Part shown: positions 7,058 through 13,676 of the stretch, one piece after another | Layout of the letters: each line of letters begins with the position of its first letter | Numbering within the stretch: position 1 is the stretch's first letter | Assembly (NCBI GenBank): GCA_050246595.1 | Contig: JBFWVT010000062.1 | Span: 1-28,897, forward strand | Source of the DNA: DATARH01 sp050246595 | GTDB taxonomy: Bacteria > Pseudomonadota > Alphaproteobacteria > ATCC43930 > CGMCC-115725 | Length of the DNA stretch: 28,897 nt | Direction: 5' to 3' | Made by a program: the position numbers and the translations under genes | The notes under the pieces: model-generated | Told to the model about the DNA's origin: nothing | Seen by the model: only the letters and a program-made list of their open reading frames with translations | Database searches by the model: none

Positions 7058-8194
7058 TTACAGCCCGTATAGCGCGGCAGCGTTGTCGTGGGTCAGCTTG
7101 CGGCGCATCTCCGGCGACAGGTGCTGCATCTGGCGCTCAACCGCGGATTTCGAGTTCGGCCACACGCCGTCCGGGTGCGGATAGTCCGACGCCCATAAGA
7201 GATGCCCCTCGCCGAAAAACGGGATCAGGGCCATCGTCGCGTAGTCTTCCTGGAAGGTCGCCCAGATCTGCCGCTTGAACAGTTCGGAGGGCTTGGTTTC
7301 GAGTTCCAAGCCGCCCTTGTCGGCCCAGAACTCCTTCGCTTCCCACAGCCGCCAGTGGCGATAGTCAAGCTCCTGCACGAGCCACGGCAGCCAGCCGGTG
7401 CCGGCCTCGGCCATGACCATCTTGAGCCGGGGATGGCGTTCGAGAATGCCCCAGGCGAACAGATCGACAAACGGCTCCAGAAAATTCGCCATAAAGAATT
7501 TCGTGTTCTCGAACACGCTGGCGGCCTTGCCGTTGGCGCGGCTGTTGGGGTTCGGGCCGAACACGGTGATGTGCCAGGACAGGATGATCCCGCTCTCTTC
7601 GAGCGCGTTCCACAACTCTTCCCAGCCCCGATCGTCGAGCTTCGGGTTGACGTTGGCGATCATCAGCGTGACCTGTCTGACGCCGCCCTTGGCGACGAGA
7701 CGCCGCAGCTCCTTGAGCGCGCCAGACGGGGTCTCGGGCAGCATCGGCACGCCGATCAGCCGGTCCGGTGCCGCCTGGCAGAATTCCATCAGCCAGTCGT
7801 TGTAGACGGCGTAGCACGCCTCGCGCAGCGCCGGGTCGTCGGTCGAGATTTGAAAGATCGGGCCGAAAATGACTTGCGCTTGCACGCCGTCGCGGTCCAT
7901 GTCGGCGAGCCGCAATTCGGTGTTGGCGGGGCGGCGCGCGCTCTGGTCGTGGATGCCGGCGCGGTCGAACGAGTTGTAGAGCGGCTTGACAAGGCGCTGG
8001 TTGCCGGTCGCCGGCTTCTTGCCGTCCCAGCGGCCCCACACCTTGCCGTCGCAGACCCAGACGGCCTGACCGTCGCGCTCCTCGATATGCGGCGCACGGT
8101 CGCGCAGCGCAATCGGCAGCCGCGTCGTCCACAGATCGGCCGGCAGTTGCGACAAATCCATATGGTCGTCGCACGAGATCAGCTTGTCGGACAT
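7058..8194 (-). CDS. Amidohydrolase-2 family metal-dependent hydrolase (ACMSD-like)
   Basis: A 378-residue protein of the amidohydrolase-related/ACMSD-like TIM-barrel family, which includes decarboxylases and hydrolases acting on aromatic ring-cleavage and amide substrates. Visible features are the N-terminal CDDHMD (His11, with Asp13 where many members have a second His), LRLADMDRDGVQAQVIF, ILSWHITVFGPNPN (His208, probable metal ligand), HPRLKMVMAEAGTGWLPWL (255-272) and ASDYPHPDGVWP (Asp337, probable catalytic/metal Asp). ATG 8194 has GGAGG just upstream. It lies downstream of the CoA-transferase at 8411-9628 on the same strand, with a palindrome-rich spacer between. The substrate is unknown; its company suggests a catabolic pathway. 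Confidence 0.85.
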   Translation of the reverse strand: MSDKLISCDDHMDLSQLPADLWTTRLPIALRDRAPHIEERDGQAVWVCDGKVWGRWDGKKPATGNQRLVKPLYNSFDRAGIHDQSARRPANTELRLADMDRDGVQAQVIFGPIFQISTDDPALREACYAVYNDWLMEFCQAAPDRLIGVPMLPETPSGALKELRRLVAKGGVRQVTLMIANVNPKLDDRGWEELWNALEESGIILSWHITVFGPNPNSRANGKAASVFENTKFFMANFLEPFVDLFAWGILERHPRLKMVMAEAGTGWLPWLVQELDYRHWRLWEAKEFWADKGGLELETKPSELFKRQIWATFQEDYATMALIPFFGEGHLLWASDYPHPDGVWPNSKSAVERQMQHLSPEMRRKLTHDNAAALYGL

Positions 8195-8275
8195 TTTTCC
8201 TCCCGGTAAGCGGCGCTTGCCTCTCTTATAGCATCGCTTTCGGCGTTCGGCGCGAGCTTTCCGGCAGCGAAACCA

Positions 8276-8405
8276 CTCTCCCGCATCGCGGGAGAGGGAG
8301 GAGCCCGTCGCGTCGCGACGGGAGGGTGAGGGTTGCCCGGCGCACAGACCCTCACCCGGCGCCCCGCCCGCGGGTCGCCACCCTCTCCCGCAGTGCGGGA
8401 GAGGG
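8276..8405. repeat. Cluster of GC-rich palindromes
   Basis: Three perfect hairpins stand in tandem: CTCTCCCGC/GCGGGAGAG (8276-8296), CCCGTCGC/GCGACGGG (8304-8322) and CCCTCTCCCGC/GCGGGAGAGGG (8381-8405). In addition GAGGGTGAGGGT (8322-8334) is nearly complementary to ACCCTCACCC (8348-8357), so the whole block can fold into one branched structure. It fills most of the space between two same-strand genes and ends six bases before the CoA-transferase stop codon. Confidence 0.8.
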
Positions 8406-8410
8406 TGATG

Positions 8411-9628
8411 TCACGCCTGCGTGATGACCTTCTTCTCGCGCAACGCGGCGATCTCGGCGTCGCTGTAGCCGGCGAGGTCGCGCAGCACCGCTTCGGTGTG
8501 CTCGCCGAACAGCGGCGCGCGGCGCGGCTCGACCGGCGATTCCGACAGGCGCAGCGGGCTGATGATCGTCGAGAACCGGCCTCGGGTCGGATGATCGAGA
8601 TCGACGATCGTGCCGCGCTCGCGCAGATGCTCGTTGGCCAGCACCTCGGCGGTGTCGAACACCGCTCCGCAGACGATGCCGCGCCCGGCAAACGCCTTCA
8701 TGACCTCGTTCTTGTTGCGCGGCGAGGTCCAGCTTTCGAGCACCTCGGTCAGCGCGGCGCCGTTCTTCGCGCGGGCGACGGGGGTCTTGAAGCGTTCGTC
8801 GTCCTGGAGTTCGGGGCGGCCGATCACCTCCATCGCCGCGTGAAACATCTCGGGGTTGTCGGGCGGCACGATGATGTAGACGTAATCGTTCTTGCCGCTG
8901 CCGGCGCAGCGCAGCAGATCGGAATAGCCGCCGGTCGCCGAACGGTTGCCGCTGCGTTCGAGCGGGTTGCCGGTGGCCAGCGTGCCGGTGAACTTGACGC
9001 GGGTCAGGTTCAGCACCGCCTCCTGCATCGCCACCTCGACAAGCTGCCCCTCTCCGGTGCGCCCGCGCTGCACCAGCGCCGCGAGGGTGGCCATCGCGAG
9101 ATGCATCCCGGTGCCGCTGTCGCCGATATTGGCGCCGTTGACCATCGGCGGGCCGTCCGCCTCGCCGGTCACGCTCATCGCCCCCGAGGTCGCCTGCGCC
9201 ACCGGCTCGAAGCATTTGTAATCGCTGTACGGGCCGTAGGAGCCGAACCCCTTGACCGAAGCGTAGACGATGCGCGGGTTGAGTTTCTTGACCGCGTCGT
9301 AGCCGAGACCGAGCCGCTGCATGACCCCCGGACCGAGGTTCTCGGCCACGACATCGGCCTTTTCGATCATGCGGCGGGCGATTTCCTTCCCTTCGTCGGT
9401 CTTCAGATCGATGACCGTGCTGCGCTTGTTGCTGTTGAGCAGCAGAAAGAAAAAGCTGTCGATACTGGGATTGTCCATGTTCCACAGCCGCCGCGCCCGG
9501 TCGCCGAACGGCGGCCGCTCGATCTTGATGACATCGGCCCCGAGCCACGCCAGCATCTGCGTGCAGGACGGCCCGGCCTGATCGTGCGTGAAGTCGATAA
9601 CGCGGATGCCTTCGAGTGCTTTGGTCAT
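8411..9628 (-). CDS. Formyl-CoA-transferase-like type III CoA-transferase
   Basis: A 405-residue member of the CaiB/Frc family, closer in motif layout to formyl-CoA:oxalate CoA-transferase. It has LEGIRVIDFTHDQAGP at 5-20, LGADVIKIERPPFGD at 29-43, NSNKRSTVIDLK around 65-76, ENLGPGVMQRLG near 96-107 and IGDSGTGMHLAM at 168-179, where Asp170 corresponds to the Frc catalytic Asp. It ends with the family's LFGEHTEAVL. The ATG at 9628 is fixed by AGGAGG six bases upstream and overlaps the PIN toxin stop codon (ATGA). Two truncated copies of its first 60-95 bp lie upstream, at 10404-10498 and 11018-11077. CoA transfer to an oxalate- or other acid-type acceptor is plausible, but the substrate is unproven. 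Confidence 0.9.
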   Translation of the reverse strand: MTKALEGIRVIDFTHDQAGPSCTQMLAWLGADVIKIERPPFGDRARRLWNMDNPSIDSFFFLLLNSNKRSTVIDLKTDEGKEIARRMIEKADVVAENLGPGVMQRLGLGYDAVKKLNPRIVYASVKGFGSYGPYSDYKCFEPVAQATSGAMSVTGEADGPPMVNGANIGDSGTGMHLAMATLAALVQRGRTGEGQLVEVAMQEAVLNLTRVKFTGTLATGNPLERSGNRSATGGYSDLLRCAGSGKNDYVYIIVPPDNPEMFHAAMEVIGRPELQDDERFKTPVARAKNGAALTEVLESWTSPRNKNEVMKAFAGRGIVCGAVFDTAEVLANEHLRERGTIVDLDHPTRGRFSTIISPLRLSESPVEPRRAPLFGEHTEAVLRDLAGYSDAEIAALREKKVITQA

Positions 9629-10065
9629 GTCCTGCCTCCTGATGAAGGTTGTGATTGCTCCCAGGGATTGAGCACGGGTACGGCCATCGGTTCGAAATCC
9701 ACCCGGTTGCGCGTCGCCACAATCAGCCTGTAGACGAGAGCGGTGGCCGCGATCAGCGAATCCCGGTACGGCCTGGAGTTGGGAACATGGAGGCGGGCGC
9801 ATCGCCGCGCCACCTCGGTATCGACCGGCAGAACCCGATCGGCAAAGGCCGGCAGCACGCGTTGTTCGATCCAGCGCTGGATGAGCCGCCCCTGACTGGC
9901 GTCGCGGCGCGCAAGCCGCAGCGCGCCGATTTCAAGTTCGAGAATGGTTACGCTCGAAAGGAACATGTCATCCTGCGCCACCGTCTCCGCCCACGCCGCA
10001 ACGTTTGGATTGGTTCGGCGCGCCCGCCGCACCTCGGAGATAACATTCGTGTCGAGCAGGAACAT
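9625..10065 (-). CDS. PIN-domain toxin (VapC-like ribonuclease)
   Basis: A 146-residue PIN-domain protein, typical toxin length, expected to be a Mg-dependent RNase. The acidic residues expected in the active site are visible: Asp5 in MFLLDTNVISE, Glu43 in TILELEIGAL, Asp102 in RDSLIAATA and Asp123 in TRNRVDFEP. The last is followed by the usual short tail. I start it at ATG 10065, which overlaps the antitoxin stop as TGATG; a TTG three bases upstream is also possible. Its final residues (SSGGRT) are encoded by the Shine-Dalgarno region of the downstream CoA-transferase, and its stop overlaps that gene's ATG, so toxin and metabolic gene are translationally linked. This is an odd arrangement for a toxin-antitoxin pair. 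Confidence 0.88.
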   Translation of the reverse strand: MFLLDTNVISEVRRARRTNPNVAAWAETVAQDDMFLSSVTILELEIGALRLARRDASQGRLIQRWIEQRVLPAFADRVLPVDTEVARRCARLHVPNSRPYRDSLIAATALVYRLIVATRNRVDFEPMAVPVLNPWEQSQPSSGGRT

Positions 10066-10316
10066 CAATCGAAATCGGCAGAGCGTGGCGTCTCGTCACC
10101 GAGCCGGGGCGGATCGAAGTCTACGTCCTCGCTCTCCGGATCAGCCAACAGCGCACGCAGACTGGCGCCCTTGCCGCTCAGGCGACGGTACAGGTCGTGC
10201 CGCATCAAGACATAGGCTGGCCGACCCCGGTCGGTGATGATCACAGGCCCCTCGTTCGCGGCACGCTTCGCGCGCGCTACATCCTGATTGAACTCGCGAC
10301 TGGTCATCGTGGGCAT
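10065..10316 (-). CDS. Phd/YefM-type antitoxin partner of the PIN toxin
   Basis: An 83-residue protein with the Phd/YefM N-terminal DNA-binding fold: TSREFNQDVARAKRAA, then GPVIITDRGRPAYVLM, followed by an acidic C-terminal tail (DPESEDVDFDPPR) of the sort that binds and neutralises the toxin. It is predicted to bind the promoter and repress its own operon. ATG 10316 matches family starts, though an ATG at 10307 and an upstream TTG at 10334 cannot be excluded, and no clear ribosome-binding site is visible for any of them. The gene overlaps the PIN toxin gene (TGATG), the usual antitoxin-first order. A perfect palindrome at 10344-10359 is a good operator candidate. Confidence 0.85.
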   Translation of the reverse strand: MPTMTSREFNQDVARAKRAANEGPVIITDRGRPAYVLMRHDLYRRLSGKGASLRALLADPESEDVDFDPPRLGDETPRSADFD

Positions 10317-10343
10317 GCGGGCGGATCGATACAAATTTACAAG

Positions 10344-10359
10344 GTAGTATAGATACTAC
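10344..10359. promoter_or_regulatory. Palindromic operator candidate for the toxin-antitoxin pair
   Basis: GTAGTAT-AG-ATACTAC is a perfect 7-bp inverted repeat 28 bp upstream of the antitoxin ATG, in an AT-rich patch within GC-rich sequence. On the minus strand it contains TATACT, a good -10 match, so a repressor bound here would block the promoter, as expected for Phd-type autoregulation. Confidence 0.6.
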
Positions 10360-10393
10360 ATCTGGCCCGATGGCGCAACCCGAGCAGGCTGCC

Positions 10394-10498
10394 TCAACGC
10401 CCCTCGGCCCCGAGCCAGGCCGGCATCTGCGTGCAGAACGGCCCGGCCTGGTCGTGCGTGAAATCGATGACGCGAATGCCGTCGAGCGCATTGGTCAT
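10394..10498 (-). pseudogene. Truncated 5' copy of the CoA-transferase gene (copy B, 34 codons)
   Basis: From ATG 10498 this reads MTNALDGIRVIDFTHDQAGP, then a short tail and a stop at 10394. Over the first 60 bases it differs from the intact gene's 5' end (9569-9628) at 7 positions. Similarity continues to about 10404 (roughly 95 bp) and then ends abruptly. Its ATG overlaps the DUF29 stop codon (ATGA), just as the intact gene's ATG overlaps the PIN toxin stop, and GGGAGGA precedes it. It may be translated as a leader peptide upstream of the antitoxin, or it may simply be a remnant. Confidence 0.85.
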
Positions 10499-10980
10499 TC
10501 GGCTCCTCCCTTTGTGCCGGCAACCGGTTCGGGATACCAATCCTCGGCGAGGATCTGGTCGAGCGTGTAGGGGCATTCCGTCGGTAACGACTGCGCCGCC
10601 GCGTCTTCGTGATGTTTCAGCAAGTCGAGCGCGGCCTGCTTGCGGGCGAGGACATAAAGCCGCGCCAACCGTTCCTCGGCATCGCGCCGCAGCGATGGCG
10701 ACAGCTTGTTCTCCAGCGCGGAGCGCGCCTCGATGATCGAGCGCACCCAATCGAAGCGCGGTTCCCGCGCCGGGGAGTAGGCAAGCTTCAGGAAATAGAT
10801 CAGTATGCGTTCGACCTGGCTGCGCACGGCATCGCGCTCGCTTCTGCCCAGGCTTTCGATCTCCTCGACCAGATTGTCACGATCGAAACGGTTGTCGCGC
10901 GTGCGCAAGCTGCGCAGGACCTGCGCCTGGTACTGCGTCCAGGCGTAGAAATCGTCCTCGTAACGCGGCCCAGCCGGCAT
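10495..10980 (-). CDS. DUF29 family protein
   Basis: A 161-residue protein with the DUF29 hallmarks: DDFYAWTQYQAQVLRSLR at the N-terminus, DRDNLVEEIESLGRSERDAV, then a helical stretch with LIYFLKLAYSP and a C-terminal CPYTLDQILAEDWYPEP. The family is all-helical, about 140-170 residues long, found mostly in cyanobacteria and proteobacteria, often in many mobile-looking copies, and has no established function. ATG 10980 has TAGGA upstream. The stop overlaps the ATG of truncated CoA-transferase copy B by four bases. It is preceded by another truncated copy (C), so it sits between two displaced 5' ends of the same gene. Confidence 0.88.
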   Translation of the reverse strand: MPAGPRYEDDFYAWTQYQAQVLRSLRTRDNRFDRDNLVEEIESLGRSERDAVRSQVERILIYFLKLAYSPAREPRFDWVRSIIEARSALENKLSPSLRRDAEERLARLYVLARKQAALDLLKHHEDAAAQSLPTECPYTLDQILAEDWYPEPVAGTKGGAE

Positions 10981-10990
10981 CGCGGTATTC

Positions 10991-11077
10991 CTACCTATGC
11001 AATCGGAGATGACAGACCGGCCCGGCCTGATCGTACGTGAAGTCGATAACCCGAATGCCTTCGAGTGCTTTAGACAT
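10991..11077 (-). pseudogene. Truncated 5' copy of the CoA-transferase gene (copy C, 28 codons)
   Basis: From ATG 11077, preceded by GGAGG eight bases upstream, the reading is MSKALEGIRVIDFTYDQAGP, then eight unrelated residues and a stop at 10991. The 60 bases 11018-11077 differ from 9569-9628 at only 5 positions, and similarity stops sharply at 11018. It has a complete translation start, so it may be expressed as a short peptide ahead of DUF29. It is best read as the displaced original 5' end of the CoA-transferase gene. Confidence 0.85.
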
Positions 11078-11098
11078 CAGAATACCTCCGATTAACAC

Positions 11099-12055
11099 TT
11101 ATTGAAGCTCAGGATTCAACTTCGATCTCGCATATGCGATATAAGATACTGGGTTGCTCGCCAGTGAAAGCTGAAGCGCGCGTTTGCGCTTCTTGAGTTC
11201 TAACAAAGACCGACCAATTTCTAAGCTTAAGCCTCCTGCCGCGGTCAATGCGGCGGTGATCGGAGCGCCAACCAATGCTGATACGAACGATCCCGTGAAG
11301 GCGCCAGCTAACGCCTTTGATGTAAAAATCATATTAAGCGCAGATGCACGTGTCTCGAAGCCCCATTCGCGCGAGATTGTATCATATTCTTCAATGCGTC
11401 TATGCAAATCATCTTCGATAAAGCTTCTCGGCTTGCCTTTATAATTCTCTTGCATAAATAGCCGCAAGTTTCGCAATTTCGACTTAGCTTGTCGATCTTT
11501 GCGAAACTCCAACACATGCTTCCATGTGACCTTTTCGATATCGATCAGAGATAAGTCAGAAAGGGTGACCGTGACATCACCGCCCTCCTTTTCTTCATCA
11601 TCACTTGCGTAAAGATCGTCTTCTAAAGCCGCATCAACTGGCAGCTTTGTCAAACGATATTTGTGAGCGAGTCTCCCTAGTTTGGTGAAGGCGTCAAGCT
11701 CAATTGAATCAAGCTTCATATCTGGAAATTTCGTGCAGAAGTCACGTGCCGCATCAATGCGTTTAGATTTTTCAACTATTTCATTGGTCAGCATAATATA
11801 CACAGTGACATAGGGAGTCAGCGAATGGAAATCGGCTAAAAACGAATCATTCCGAAGCCTCGGTGGCAAAAAATCTAATAGAGGCAAACCCCTAATATCA
11901 TCCTGTATATCCTTCAAATCTCTTGGTCCGAGTTCGGTTTCGTATGCATTATATAATATTACTTCGATAGTATAATAAAGTGGGATCACGTAATCAAAGT
12001 ATAGTAGCGCTTGCTTTGACGAGCCGAGAGAGAAAGCGGTCGGGTTGTATGTCAT
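11099..12055 (-). CDS. Unknown 318-residue protein, AT-rich, acquired
   Basis: I do not recognise the family. The N-terminus has a hydrophobic, aromatic-rich stretch (ALLYFDYVIPLYYTIEVILY). The middle is charged, with an acidic run (LEDDLYASDDEEKEGGD) and basic helices (EFRKDRQAKSKLRNLRLF). Near residues 255-290 there is a small-residue-rich segment (ALAGAFTGSFVSALVGAPIT) that could be a membrane hairpin, followed by a basic KKRKRA. Base composition is strikingly low: 17 of 60 bases are G/C at 11941-12000 and 20 of 60 at 11761-11820, against well over 60% in neighbours. AGGT lies upstream of ATG 12055. It sits 21 bp after the LLM oxidoreductase, inside the minus-strand operon, as the outermost insert of the hotspot. 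A defence or mobile-cargo role is conceivable but unsupported. Confidence 0.7.
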   Translation of the reverse strand: MTYNPTAFSLGSSKQALLYFDYVIPLYYTIEVILYNAYETELGPRDLKDIQDDIRGLPLLDFLPPRLRNDSFLADFHSLTPYVTVYIMLTNEIVEKSKRIDAARDFCTKFPDMKLDSIELDAFTKLGRLAHKYRLTKLPVDAALEDDLYASDDEEKEGGDVTVTLSDLSLIDIEKVTWKHVLEFRKDRQAKSKLRNLRLFMQENYKGKPRSFIEDDLHRRIEEYDTISREWGFETRASALNMIFTSKALAGAFTGSFVSALVGAPITAALTAAGGLSLEIGRSLLELKKRKRALQLSLASNPVSYIAYARSKLNPELQ

Positions 12056-12076
12056 TGTTGAGTTACCTCGATAGTC

Positions 12077-13105
12077 TCAAATCGCTCGCTGCACCTGCGG
12101 CATGACCTCCTCCGCCAATATCTGCAACTGGTCGAGCGCGAGGCTGTTCGGCATCCCCGGCCAATGCACCGAGGCGACAATGTGGTTGACGCCGAGCCGC
12201 CTATTTAACCGGATCATCTGCTCGGCGACCTCCGCCGGCGATCCGAGCAGAAAACGGTCCTCCAGCAATTCGGCGAATTCGTGGGCGAAATCGTCGCCTT
12301 TCGGCATCACCTTGTCCTGGCCCCAGTCGCGATAGGCCCGGTATTTTTCTTCGAGATAGGGCTGGGCGCGGCGGATCGCCTCGGCGCGGGTCGGCGCGAC
12401 AAACACCTCGCGGCGCATCGGCACCTCGGACGGAAACGGTTTTCCGTATTCGTCGAGCGCGCGCTTGTAGACGTCCATCTGCCGTTCGATGGTCGTCATC
12501 GTGTTGTGCGGGTTGATGTACCAGCAATCGCCCATGCGCGCGGCGCGGCGGATCGCGACATCGGCGTTGGCGCCGATCCAGATCGGCGGGGTCGGCTTCC
12601 GCAGCGGTTTGACCGTGCAATTCGCGCGATCAAGCTCGAAATGCGAGCCTTTCATCGTCACGAAATCCTCGGTCCACAGCCGCTTGACGGCCTCCAGACA
12701 TTCCTCGAAGCGTTTGCCGAGACCGGCGCGCGGCACGCCGAACGCCTTGAACTCGACATCGCGATAGCCGATGCCGCAGCCGAACACGAGCTTTCCGCCC
12801 GACATGATGTCCAATGTCGCAAGCTGTTCGGCCAGATCGAGCGGTTTGTGCAATGGCAACAGCACGAGACCGCAGATCAGCCTGAGCCTTGGCGCGATCG
12901 CGGCGCAATAGGCCAGAAACGGAACCTGCTGCATGTACTCGAACGGGTGTGCGCTGTAGTGCGACCCCTTGACGATGCCGTCAAAACCGACCTGTTCGGC
13001 GCGCTTCACGAGTTCGACATCGTCGCGGAAATGGCCCTTGATATCGCCGGGCGGGTGCTGGCCCCGGACGATCAGGCTCAGTTGCATCCGGTTTCCCGTG
13101 CTCAT
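12077..13105 (-). CDS. LLM-class flavin-dependent oxidoreductase
   Basis: A 342-residue luciferase-like (LLM) TIM-barrel flavoprotein; members use FMNH2 or F420 to oxidise or monooxygenate small organics. Family features are the early RAEQVGFDGIVKGSHY, LAEQLATLDIMSGGKLVFGC (the conserved barrel segment near 100), GIGYRDVEFKAFG, RFEECLEAVKRLW, PPIWIGANADVAIRRAARM near 175-195 and the C-terminal LLGSPAEVAEQMI. Its ATG overlaps the stop of the upstream VOC gene (ATGA), so the two are co-translated. It probably once led directly into the formyl-CoA-transferase-like gene, now separated by about 2.4 kb of inserts. Cofactor and substrate are undetermined. Confidence 0.88.
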   Translation of the reverse strand: MSTGNRMQLSLIVRGQHPPGDIKGHFRDDVELVKRAEQVGFDGIVKGSHYSAHPFEYMQQVPFLAYCAAIAPRLRLICGLVLLPLHKPLDLAEQLATLDIMSGGKLVFGCGIGYRDVEFKAFGVPRAGLGKRFEECLEAVKRLWTEDFVTMKGSHFELDRANCTVKPLRKPTPPIWIGANADVAIRRAARMGDCWYINPHNTMTTIERQMDVYKRALDEYGKPFPSEVPMRREVFVAPTRAEAIRRAQPYLEEKYRAYRDWGQDKVMPKGDDFAHEFAELLEDRFLLGSPAEVAEQMIRLNRRLGVNHIVASVHWPGMPNSLALDQLQILAEEVMPQVQRAI

Positions 13106-13557
13106 TCCGGCGCCATCCCCTTGTCGGCGAGTTCCTGCCGAGCCTTTTCGTTCTTGTCGAGCGCCAGCCCCATACCCCGCAATACATACGGCGCCTTGGT
13201 GAACTGAATGTTCGAATACTCGATGATTTCGAGCCGGTTGCCCCAGGGATCGAGAAAATCGAGAAACGGCCCCTCGACCATCACTGCCCCGGCCGCCTCG
13301 GCGCGCGCCTTGACGCTGGAGCGGTCATCGACGACAAAGCCGATATGGCGGCGCTCCACCCCCTCGCGCCGCTGCTCTGGGGCCAGGGTCAGGTTGACGA
13401 ACTGATCGCCCATGTCGATAAACGCGTTGCGCTCGCTCTTGCCGCGCAAGGTGAACTCGAAGATCCGCCCGTACCATTCGAGCGCTTCGTCGATGTCGCC
13501 GACCTCGATCGCGACATGATTGATGCCGACGAGGCGCGGCTTCCTGTTGTCGCTCAT
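13102..13557 (-). CDS. VOC-family (glyoxalase/dioxygenase fold) protein
   Basis: A 151-residue single-module VOC protein. The expected metal ligands are visible as His14 (GINHVAIEVGD), His71 (RRHIGFVVDD) and Glu110 (NRLEIIEYS), the pattern of lactoylglutathione-lyase-like and ring-cleavage-like enzymes; DPWGNRLEI is the usual C-terminal motif. It is first in the minus-strand operon, its stop overlapping the LLM oxidoreductase start. The 119-bp gap to the divergent NHL-repeat gene (13677) probably holds both promoters. The reaction cannot be assigned; epimerase, lyase or dioxygenase are all possible. Confidence 0.87.
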   Translation of the reverse strand: MSDNRKPRLVGINHVAIEVGDIDEALEWYGRIFEFTLRGKSERNAFIDMGDQFVNLTLAPEQRREGVERRHIGFVVDDRSSVKARAEAAGAVMVEGPFLDFLDPWGNRLEIIEYSNIQFTKAPYVLRGMGLALDKNEKARQELADKGMAPE

Positions 13558-13676
13558 ATGCGGTGCTCCGGTCGATCAAACAGCGTATCGCCATTTGGCC
13601 CCACCGGCGCGGCCGGCGCAAGCCGGGTGAAAATCGCCCGGCATCGTTTTATCTTCGCCGCAGGGAGGGCTTGAGA

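Noticed and set aside
8276..8405. CRISPR-like array from repeated palindromes
   Set aside because: Repeats are not of equal length, spacers are irregular, copies are dispersed through the window, and no cas genes are present.
9534..11077. Diversity-generating retroelement template/variable repeats as explanation of the CoA-transferase 5' copies
   Set aside because: No reverse transcriptase in the window, the copies lie at gene 5' ends and not 3' ends, and differences are not confined to adenines of one copy.
10394..11077. Copies B and C as functional small genes
   Set aside because: Each has a start signal, but only the first 20-32 codons of a CoA-transferase, followed by unrelated residues and a stop. 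Kept as pseudogenes, with a leader-peptide role left open.
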